A DNA stretch of 16,344 nucleotides, taken from assembly GCA_029941175.1 (NCBI GenBank), contig JAPYRM010000007.1:1-16344 (forward strand). The letters are read 5' to 3'. Below are positions 7,629 through 14,247 of the stretch, piece by piece. How positions within the stretch are numbered: the first letter of the stretch is position 1; each line of letters begins with the position of its first letter. The position numbers and the translations under genes are program-made. Below the pieces are notes generated by a model. That model searched no databases. It was not told where the DNA came from and was given only the letters and a program-made list of their open reading frames with translations. The stretch comes from Halobacteriales archaeon (GTDB taxonomy: Archaea; Halobacteriota; Halobacteria; Halobacteriales; Hikarchaeaceae).

Positions 7629-10600
7629 ATGAAAAAAGGAAAAACTGTTCTTTTGATAGGTAGTGGCCCTATTCAAATAGGACAGGCTGCAGAGTTTGAC
7701 TATTCTGGTGCTCAAGCTTGTCGTGCTTTAGCAGAAGAAGGAATAAGAGTCGTCCTAGTGAACTCGAATCCAGCAACAATTATGACAGACCCAGAGATGG
7801 CAGATAAAGTCTATATTGAACCCATTACTGCAGAGGTTATTGAAGAGATTATTAAGAAAGAGTGTCCTGACGGAATAATCGCAGGGTTGGGAGGACAAAC
7901 GGGATTAAATGTAACAACGGAATTGGCAGAAATGGGGGTGTTAGAGAAGTATGGAGTGGAGATTATGGGCACTCCGCTAGATACCATTTATGCAACAGAG
8001 GATAGGGATCTATTTGGAGCACGAATGGAAAAAATAAATCAACCAATCCCTAAATCAGAGAAGATTAGGTCTTTAGAAGAAGTAGAAAATGCAGTGGAAA
8101 AAGTAGGAGGACTTCCAGTTATTTTGAGAACTGCGTATACATTAGGAGGGAGTGGCTCGGGAATTATTGAAGATGTGGATACTCTTATCGAATGGGTACG
8201 CAAAGGGTTGCGATTATCGCGGAACTCTGAGGTTCAGATTACAGAGTCATTGGCAGGATGGATTGAGATGGAATATGAGGTTATGCGTGATGCATCTGAT
8301 TCGTGTATTATTATTTGTAATATGGAAAACATCGATCCAATGGGGATACACACAGGAGAATCTATTGTAGTAACTCCATCCCAAGTCATACCAGATGTGG
8401 CCCATCAAGCGATGCGAAATTCTGCCCTAGAAATTATTAGAGAATTGGGAGTACAAGGGGGTTGTAATATTCAATTTGCTTGGAGAGATGATCGAACCGA
8501 AATGGGAGAATATCGTATTGTAGAAGTAAATCCAAGAGTATCAAGATCGTCCGCCTTAGCTTCTAAGGCGACAGGATATCCGATAGCAAGAGTTACTGCA
8601 AAAGTGGCATTGGGAAAATGTTTACATGAAATTAAAAATGAAATTACAGGGGAAACTAGTGCCGCTTTCGAACCGGCTATAGATTACGTTGTTACTAAAA
8701 TACCACGTTGGCCCAAGAATAAATTTCCAGAAGTAGATTTTGAATTTACCACTTCCATGAAGTCGACTGGGGAGACCATGGCGATTGGGAGAACGTTCGA
8801 AGAATCTTTAATGAAAGCCCTAAGATCCAGTGAATACAAACCTGCTGTGGATTGGAATACTGTCGATGATGAGGAACTAATAAAAGAGTACTTAGAGAAA
8901 GCAACTCCAGATCGCGTATATGCCATGCTTGAAGCACTTTATAGAGGACACTCCATAGATAAAGTTTCAGAGGTAACAGGCATACATAGGTGGTACGTAG
9001 AGAGATATGCTCGAATTAGTAACTCTGCAAAATTAGAAGGAGAAAATTCGATTGTAGAAACGGCAACGATGGGATTTACAAATCATGAAATTCAGGCTAT
9101 AGCAACCGGGGAGTATTCAGATGTTCAGAGTTCATGGTTGCCAGTAGAATCGGAAGGGAACAGGGTGAAAGGGAAAAAGTGGGATATTGATTCGATAGAA
9201 AAAATTGTCCCGGGTAGGACATATAAGCAAGTTGATACATGTGCTGGAGAATTTAGAGCGACTACACCTTATTACTATTCTTCTAGAAAACCAGAATGGT
9301 TTAGAGGACCGTATGAAGGGGATGCGGCTGCAGGAGAACTTCGAGTAGATCGAGAAGTAGATAGTATAGTAGTAGTAGGAGGAGGTCCAATTCGGATCGG
9401 ACAGGGGGTAGAGTTTGACTATTGTGCCGTCCATGCAATTCAAGCTTTGCGAGAAGAAGGGATAGAAACGCATGTAATTAATAATAATCCAGAAACGGTT
9501 TCCACGGATTATGATACATCAGATGGGTTATTTTTTGAACCAATTACTGCAGAAGAAGTTGCTGATGTGATTGAGGCCACAGGTTCTAGAGGAGTAATGC
9601 TTCAATTTGGAGGACAAACTTCAGTGAATATCGCGGGGCCACTTCAGAGAGAAATTGAGAGAAGGGAAATAGATTGCAAGATAATGGGAACTTCGGTTGA
9701 GTCTATAGATTTGGCAGAAGATAGAGACAGGTTCAACAATCTTATGGAAAGTTTAGACATACTTCAACCAGTAGGCGGAAAGGCGACTAATGAGAAAGAA
9801 GCCCTATTACTTGCCAACACAATTGGATATCCTGTATTGATGCGTCCCTCATATGTATTAGGTGGAAGGGCTATGCAGATAGTAGAAAAGGATACAGAAT
9901 TGAAAAGGTATCTAAAAGAAGCCGTGAGGGTAAGTTCGGATAACTCTGTATTGATTGATAAATTTCTTTCAAATGCTATTGAACTGGATGTGGACGCGGT
10001 ATCAGATGGTACAGAGGTATTTATTGGAGGCATAATGGAGCATGTTGAATCTGCAGGAGTTCATTCAGGAGATTCTGCTTGTATGATACCACCAGTGAAT
10101 CTAGATAATGAAACTCTTAGAAAGGTGAGAAAAATGACGGAGCAGATTGCCCAAGCATTGAACATAGTGGGATTGTTGAATATACAACTAGCTATAAAAA
10201 ATGGAGAAATATACGTATTAGAAGCCAATCCACGTGCATCGAGAACTGTTCCATTTGTATCAAAAGCCACAGGCGTCCCAATTGCAAAAATAGCCGCCAA
10301 AGTTATGTCGGGTAAAACTTTGAAAGAAGTGGGAATGAGAGAGCAAATCCCAGAACAAGTGAGTGTGAAAGAAGTTGTTTTACCATTTAGCCGTTTGCCA
10401 GGGGTAGACCCGTGCCTTGGACCTGAAATGAAATCTACGGGAGAGATAATGAGCACATCAGATTCATTTGGGAGATCATATGCAAAAGCGCAGATGGCAA
10501 TAGGAAAACCAATTCCAATATCTGGTAATGCGATAGTAGATCTAGATAGTGCAGAATTCCCAAATCCAGAAAGTGACCATGGGAAAAAATTAATTGAAGG

Positions 10601-10859
10601 TTTCGAAGAGTTTTTCCAAATAAAATATTTTGATGATGAGAAGGATATGAGAGAGGCTATTGGTAACGGAGATATCGACATAATAATTTCGAGGAATCGT
10701 AAGATATTAGAAATTGCAGTGGAAGAGAGGATTACGTATTTTTCAACATGTCCTAGCGCTGAAGCTGCTATAGAAGCGATTAAATCGGAGGGAGAAAGTA
10801 ATTGTATAGAGGCAATAGGAGATAGGAAGAAAAAACAAGCCCAGTGGGGATTCTCTTAA
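7629..10859 (+). CDS. carB: Carbamoyl-phosphate synthase large subunit
   Basis: CarB makes carbamoyl phosphate from bicarbonate, ATP and ammonia delivered by CarA, feeding arginine and pyrimidine synthesis. The 1076-residue protein is full length (E. coli 1073). The internal duplication is visible: the first preATP-grasp motif GSGPIQIGQAAEFDYSG (11-27) recurs as GGGPIRIGQGVEFDYCA (about 582-598). NPRVSRSSALASKATGYPIA and NPRASRTVPFVSKATGVPIA are the paired ATP-grasp signatures. An oligomerisation region (about 400-550) joins the halves. The C-terminal MGS-like allosteric domain (about 940-1076) is present but weakly conserved, so effector control by UMP or ornithine cannot be assumed. carA is not adjacent on the same strand; it lies 0.8 kb downstream in the opposite orientation, with a cupredoxin gene between. 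Only 10 nt separate the carB stop from that gene's stop. Confidence 0.97.
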   Translation: MKKGKTVLLIGSGPIQIGQAAEFDYSGAQACRALAEEGIRVVLVNSNPATIMTDPEMADKVYIEPITAEVIEEIIKKECPDGIIAGLGGQTGLNVTTELAEMGVLEKYGVEIMGTPLDTIYATEDRDLFGARMEKINQPIPKSEKIRSLEEVENAVEKVGGLPVILRTAYTLGGSGSGIIEDVDTLIEWVRKGLRLSRNSEVQITESLAGWIEMEYEVMRDASDSCIIICNMENIDPMGIHTGESIVVTPSQVIPDVAHQAMRNSALEIIRELGVQGGCNIQFAWRDDRTEMGEYRIVEVNPRVSRSSALASKATGYPIARVTAKVALGKCLHEIKNEITGETSAAFEPAIDYVVTKIPRWPKNKFPEVDFEFTTSMKSTGETMAIGRTFEESLMKALRSSEYKPAVDWNTVDDEELIKEYLEKATPDRVYAMLEALYRGHSIDKVSEVTGIHRWYVERYARISNSAKLEGENSIVETATMGFTNHEIQAIATGEYSDVQSSWLPVESEGNRVKGKKWDIDSIEKIVPGRTYKQVDTCAGEFRATTPYYYSSRKPEWFRGPYEGDAAAGELRVDREVDSIVVVGGGPIRIGQGVEFDYCAVHAIQALREEGIETHVINNNPETVSTDYDTSDGLFFEPITAEEVADVIEATGSRGVMLQFGGQTSVNIAGPLQREIERREIDCKIMGTSVESIDLAEDRDRFNNLMESLDILQPVGGKATNEKEALLLANTIGYPVLMRPSYVLGGRAMQIVEKDTELKRYLKEAVRVSSDNSVLIDKFLSNAIELDVDAVSDGTEVFIGGIMEHVESAGVHSGDSACMIPPVNLDNETLRKVRKMTEQIAQALNIVGLLNIQLAIKNGEIYVLEANPRASRTVPFVSKATGVPIAKIAAKVMSGKTLKEVGMREQIPEQVSVKEVVLPFSRLPGVDPCLGPEMKSTGEIMSTSDSFGRSYAKAQMAIGKPIPISGNAIVDLDSAEFPNPESDHGKKLIEGFEEFFQIKYFDDEKDMREAIGNGDIDIIISRNRKILEIAVEERITYFSTCPSAEAAIEAIKSEGESNCIEAIGDRKKKQAQWGFS

Positions 10860-10869
10860 AGAGAAAAAT

Positions 10870-11571
10870 TCAAGATAAGATCAATGTTCCTATCATAAAA
10901 AGTAATAGTAACAGCCCTGCAACCCCTACAAAGAAAGCAATGATTCTAGCACTCTTTGGTCTAGTTTCGGGATCGCCCATTATAAATGAATATAGGTCAC
11001 TTGCAAAGATTAGGAGGACGGATATTCCAGTTAGTAAAATTCCAACTGCTGCGAAAGCCCCACCTACGGAGCCACCAGGGAGATTACTACCAAATTGATC
11101 AGAAGTTTTGCTGGTGGAAGAACTACTAGTTGCAAGAGATGCCCCTCCTTCTTGGACAATGACTTTTCCGGTCATTTGGATAGACTCGTGAGGAATGCAA
11201 AAGTAGCCATACTCCCCTTCTATCTCGAAGGTATGGGAATAAGATTCGCCACCAGTTATATCTCCGATAGGGTACTTATTTCTTGTTTCATTTTCGGATG
11301 TTAAATCTCCAGATGCCCAGTAAGATGCACCTTCAGGCAACTCATTTTCATATGCAGTTACCGAATGACCCATTTTGCCTATGTTCAACCATCGTACAGT
11401 ATCTCCCGGCGCAATAGTGATTACTTTGGGATCGTAAATCATATCGTCGGTCATGGCGATTATGTGTGTTTGGAGAGTAGGAGGAGAATCTTCTGCAGCC
11501 ATTACAACCGAAGAGGTAGAAAGGAGAGCAAGAGATCCGGTAGCAAATTGAAGGAAATGCCTCCGAAGCAT
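10870..11571 (-). CDS. Membrane-anchored cupredoxin (halocyanin/plastocyanin-like)
   Basis: This 233-residue type-1 blue-copper protein should act in electron transfer at the outer face of the membrane. The N-terminus MLRRHFLQFATGSLALL is a twin-arginine-type signal (RRHFLQ), with likely cleavage or anchoring near residue 25. The cupredoxin domain covers about 33-141. The four copper ligands are visible: His69 in MGHSV, then Cys125, His128 and Met133 in YFCIPHESIQM. A Ser/Thr linker (about 145-165) leads to two membrane segments (about 170-190 and 208-232), so the copper domain is held by a C-terminal hairpin rather than a lipid; there is no lipobox Cys as in classical halocyanin. The frame extends to 11607, but ATG 11571 places the RR motif at the very start and suits the upstream TATA box. 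It lies 80 nt downstream of carA on the same strand. Confidence 0.86.
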   Translation of the reverse strand: MLRRHFLQFATGSLALLSTSSVVMAAEDSPPTLQTHIIAMTDDMIYDPKVITIAPGDTVRWLNIGKMGHSVTAYENELPEGASYWASGDLTSENETRNKYPIGDITGGESYSHTFEIEGEYGYFCIPHESIQMTGKVIVQEGGASLATSSSSTSKTSDQFGSNLPGGSVGGAFAAVGILLTGISVLLIFASDLYSFIMGDPETRPKSARIIAFFVGVAGLLLLLFMIGTLILS

Positions 11572-11596
11572 ATGATAAATATCAGAAAGCAAGTCG

Positions 11597-11603
11597 CATA
11601 AAG
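11597..11603 (-). promoter_or_regulatory. Likely TATA box of the cupredoxin gene
   Basis: On the minus strand this reads ctttatg, centred about 29 nt upstream of the ATG at 11571. This matches leaderless archaeal spacing and supports both an independent promoter after carA and the shorter start for the cupredoxin. Confidence 0.4.
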
Positions 11604-11651
11604 GCACCGATATGAACGAATAAGAATAGGAGACCTAGTAACTTGTTTGGG

Positions 11652-12683
11652 TTAGATCATAGAAAGGACATCGTCGAAAAAGTTCAGAGTGTCATGAGGC
11701 CCAGGGTGGGCTTCAGGATGATATTGTCGTGTTAGAATAGACAGATTTGAATTTTCAAGACCCTCTATGGTGTCATCATTGACATTGAGTTGAGAAACTA
11801 TGAGTTCTCCGGGATCAGAAACAGAATACCCATGGTTTTGAGTAGTCATTACAACTTTGTTGGTTGGGAGATCTAAAACGGGTTGGTTAACACCACGATG
11901 CCCAAATCTCATTTTTTCGGTTTTTCCCCCAAGGGCTAATGCAATTATCTGTTGTCCAAGACAGATTCCAGCAATAGGAGTTTTTCCAGAGAGCTCATTT
12001 ACGAGCGAAATTGCAGCTGTAAAGTGTTTAGGATTTCCAGGACCGTTTGAGATGAAAAGAAGATCGGGATTGGCATCGATCACAGTCATTATGGTTGTGT
12101 CATAGGGTAGAATCGTGAGATGCACATTGCGTTTTAAAAATGAATCAATAATGGATTTCTTAACGCCACAATCGATTAGACATACATGAGGACCAGTACC
12201 GGGGTGGATAACTGGTTTTTTTACACTTACTAAAGAACCGATATTGGAGTGGTCATCCATAGAAGGACAATGTTCTAGTTCTTCAATTGCTGATTCGGGC
12301 GTGGCATCTTTACCAGAAGAAATCCCACATTTCATTGCACCGTGATTCCTGATGGCGATGACAAGTTCTCGGGTGTCAAGTGTATCGATCGCAGGGATAG
12401 ATTCGTTAGACAACCACCCAGAGATAGAATCTGTTAACTGTCGTGCTATTATGGCACGGGGGTGAATTCGACTGGATTCGAACCTATTGGGATTTACCCC
12501 ATAATTTCCAATCAAAGGATACGAAAATGTGAGGATTTGTTCTTCATAAGAAGGGTCAGTTAAGCTTTCTTCATATCCTGTATAAGAAGTGGTAAAAACA
12601 AGTTCACCTCGCGCCAATCCTGGAGATCTAGAGCGTGCTTTTAGTACATCTCCAGTCTCCAAAGCTAGAAAAGCGTCGGCCAT
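11652..12683 (-). CDS. carA: Carbamoyl-phosphate synthase small subunit (glutaminase)
   Basis: CarA hydrolyses glutamine and channels ammonia to CarB. The 343-residue protein has the CarA-specific N-terminal domain (about 1-150, with ELVFTTSYTGYEESLTDPS at 27-45) and a class I glutamine amidotransferase domain (about 165-343). The catalytic triad is Cys241 in AGICLGQQ, His322 and Glu324 in QYHPEAHPGPHD. The oxyanion loop SNGPGNP (212-218) and QNHGYSV (282-288) are present. At 343 residues it is somewhat shorter than the E. coli protein (382), as in other archaea. It is transcribed toward the cupredoxin gene and carB, so carA and carB cannot be one operon and must be coordinated in trans. It diverges from idi over a 114-nt gap that contains an inverted repeat. 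Confidence 0.96.
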   Translation of the reverse strand: MADAFLALETGDVLKARSRSPGLARGELVFTTSYTGYEESLTDPSYEEQILTFSYPLIGNYGVNPNRFESSRIHPRAIIARQLTDSISGWLSNESIPAIDTLDTRELVIAIRNHGAMKCGISSGKDATPESAIEELEHCPSMDDHSNIGSLVSVKKPVIHPGTGPHVCLIDCGVKKSIIDSFLKRNVHLTILPYDTTIMTVIDANPDLLFISNGPGNPKHFTAAISLVNELSGKTPIAGICLGQQIIALALGGKTEKMRFGHRGVNQPVLDLPTNKVVMTTQNHGYSVSDPGELIVSQLNVNDDTIEGLENSNLSILTRQYHPEAHPGPHDTLNFFDDVLSMI

Positions 12684-12710
12684 TATATTAATGAGAAGAG
12701 AGGGGACTTC

Positions 12711-12724
12711 ATAAGGTTTTATGT
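12711..12724 (-). promoter_or_regulatory. Possible TATA region of carA
   Basis: The minus strand reads acataaaaccttat here, an AT-rich block about 28-40 nt before the carA ATG at 12683. The spacing suits a TATA box for a leaderless transcript, but the match is weak. Confidence 0.28.
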
Positions 12725-12734
12725 TAGACTCGGT

Positions 12735-12753
12735 AGGGAAAGATAGATTCCCT
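12735..12753. repeat. Inverted repeat in the carA-idi divergent region
   Basis: A perfect 6-bp inverted repeat (AGGGAA and TTCCCT) is separated by 7 nt. It lies in the 114-nt region between the divergent starts of carA and idi, beside the possible carA TATA block. It could be an operator for a dimeric regulator of either gene. Arms this short also occur by chance, so the assignment is tentative. Confidence 0.3.
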
Positions 12754-12797
12754 TAGATTTCGAAGAATGTATCAAGTATGTAGTCTTTAATGCATAT

Positions 12798-13364
12798 ATG
12801 GATCTAGAAGAGAATGAAGTTCAAGGAACGAAACAAAATGTTGTGGCTGTCGATTCGAATGATGTAGAACAGCAGATTGTAGATCGATTAGAAGCCCATA
12901 CAGGCGAGGGAATACGTCATCGGGCGTTTACATGTCTTCTATTCGATGAGCAACGAAAAATAATGCTAGCCCGAAGAAGTCCATCAAAGATGTTGTGGGG
13001 AGGGTATTGGGACGGAACTGTTGCATCGCATCCGAAACCAAATGAAAGTCAGATGGAGGCAGCAAAAAATCGTCTAGAGGTTGAATTGGGAGTCAAGCCG
13101 AGCCAGTATGGAAGTTTAACAGTGACAGATAAGTTTGAATATAAAAGTTATTACATGAATGAGGGTCTGGAGTGGGAGGTTTGTACGGTATTTGAGGCTA
13201 CATTAATAGATACAAAAATAAATCCAGATCCAGAAGAGATAGAAGGGATAGTATGGGTAGACTATGAGGATATGCAGCTCAATCCTGGGCACTATCGTCA
13301 GATGGGTCTATGTCCATGGTTAGAAATTGCAATGTACAGGGATTTTCACAAAATAGGGGCATAA
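12798..13364 (+). CDS. idi: Isopentenyl-diphosphate delta-isomerase, type I
   Basis: This 188-residue Nudix-fold enzyme interconverts isopentenyl and dimethylallyl diphosphate, the first branching step toward archaeal isoprenoid lipids. The metal site seen in E. coli IDI is preserved: His34 and His41 (EAHTGEGIRHRAF), His78 (ASHP), and Glu125 and Glu127 (LEWEVC). RRSPSKMLWGGYWDGTVASHP (59-79) is the family core. The position of the catalytic Cys of bacterial type I IDI (E. coli Cys67) is Ala76 here; I recall the same GTVASHP in haloarchaeal homologues. The C-terminus keeps LCPWLEIAM. The Nudix region is complete and the length is normal. The stop is 2 nt from the moaB start, so the two are co-transcribed although metabolically unrelated. 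No clear TATA box precedes the ATG at 12798. Confidence 0.93.
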   Translation: MDLEENEVQGTKQNVVAVDSNDVEQQIVDRLEAHTGEGIRHRAFTCLLFDEQRKIMLARRSPSKMLWGGYWDGTVASHPKPNESQMEAAKNRLEVELGVKPSQYGSLTVTDKFEYKSYYMNEGLEWEVCTVFEATLIDTKINPDPEEIEGIVWVDYEDMQLNPGHYRQMGLCPWLEIAMYRDFHKIGA

Positions 13365-13366
13365 AA

Positions 13367-13912
13367 ATGGATATAAACAATGATGTAGGAGAGATAAAAA
13401 GGGGCCCAGATTGTGGGCATATTGGTGAATTTGATAGATTAAAAGTTGCAATCGTCACTATATCGACAACTCGGTCCAATAGTACAGACAAAAGTGGTAA
13501 AATAATAGCAGAAATGGTTGAATCGGCAGGGCATGAGAATACTGTTCAAAAGGTTGTTAAAGACGACTACGAAGAGATTAGCAATTATGTAAAAAATTTG
13601 GTGGATAGGGAAGACATAGATCTAATTATTACTACAGGGGGGACGGGGGTTACTCCAGATGATGTGACAATTGAAGCAATTTCGCCATTAATAGAAAAAG
13701 AACTCCCAGGATTTGGAGAGCTATTTCGACAATTATCTTATGAAGAAATTGGACCTCTTTCAATTGCTAGTCGGTCGATGGCAGGTATAGCAGAGTATAC
13801 TCCAATATTTTGTTTACCGGGTAGTTCAAATGCTGTTAAATTGGGGGTAGGAAAAATTATTTTGCCGGTGTGCGGTCATACTGTTGAACAAGCACGTCGG
13901 GGTAAGAAATAG
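13367..13912 (+). CDS. moaB: Molybdenum cofactor biosynthesis protein MoaB/Mog family
   Basis: This 181-residue MPT-binding-domain protein acts in molybdenum cofactor synthesis by adenylylating molybdopterin before metal insertion. A polar N-terminal extension (1-25) precedes the domain. Motifs seen are VAIVTISTTRSNSTDKSG (27-44), the loop TTGGTGVTPDDVTIEA (89-104), the helix segment ELPGFGELFRQLS (112-124), SRSMAG (135-140) and FCLPGSSNAV (148-157). Archaeal members are usually called MoaB, but the adenylyltransferase and insertion roles cannot be separated by sequence alone. I chose the ATG at 13367, 2 nt after the idi stop; an upstream in-frame start at 13310 would lie inside idi. The two genes form a tight pair. 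It is convergent with the DUF7126-like gene, with 6 nt between the stops. Confidence 0.92.
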   Translation: MDINNDVGEIKRGPDCGHIGEFDRLKVAIVTISTTRSNSTDKSGKIIAEMVESAGHENTVQKVVKDDYEEISNYVKNLVDREDIDLIITTGGTGVTPDDVTIEAISPLIEKELPGFGELFRQLSYEEIGPLSIASRSMAGIAEYTPIFCLPGSSNAVKLGVGKIILPVCGHTVEQARRGKK

Positions 13913-13918
13913 GGAAGA

Positions 13919-14245
13919 TTAGGAAAATAAATTCGAGAGTTCTTCGGCTACTAAAGCTGGGGGGAAGAGTTGAGGATCCAATGCGAAGTCGATCTGAGAC
14001 CTCAAAAAATCAGATAGTTCGTTTTGAGAATAAACTATTATTTTAATATCGGGATTGAGTTCTTTGCACAATAAAATACCAGTAGGGTCGCTGGTGTTAG
14101 TTATGACTAACAAATCAGCATCCAAAATGGTATCAGAATGAGAAGAATAAATGTCCTCAAGAGTGGATATTTCTTCAAGTTCAAAGCCCTGGTTGGACAA
14201 GGCAGGTGACAGATCTCCACCACTTCCAAAAAAGATAATTTTCAT
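13919..14245 (-). CDS. DUF7126-like small protein downstream of pyrG
   Basis: This 108-residue protein begins with a Rossmann-like strand and turn, MKIIFFGSGGDLSPAL (1-16). It continues with DADLLVITNTSDPTGILLCK (43-62) and ELNPDIKIIVYS (63-74), and ends in a helical region FALDPQLFPPALVAEELSNLF. From memory it matches the haloarchaeal DUF7126 family, which often sits beside pyrG and is sometimes mislabelled CTP synthetase because of that neighbour. The fold resembles a CheY-like or NAD-binding half-domain, but no catalytic residues stand out. It starts 2 nt after the pyrG stop on the same strand, so it is almost certainly translated from the pyrG transcript. Function unknown; the linkage suggests a role in CTP metabolism, which is only an inference. 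Confidence 0.72.
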   Translation of the reverse strand: MKIIFFGSGGDLSPALSNQGFELEEISTLEDIYSSHSDTILDADLLVITNTSDPTGILLCKELNPDIKIIVYSQNELSDFLRSQIDFALDPQLFPPALVAEELSNLFS

Positions 14246-14247
14246 TT

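Noticed and set aside
10061..10681. 206-residue antisense frame inside carB
   Set aside because: Shadow of conserved carB sequence on the other strand; composition and lack of motifs argue against a gene.
10844..11304. Short plus-strand frames across the cupredoxin gene
   Set aside because: They overlap a minus-strand gene with all copper ligands and a Tat-like signal; they show no motifs and no promoter.
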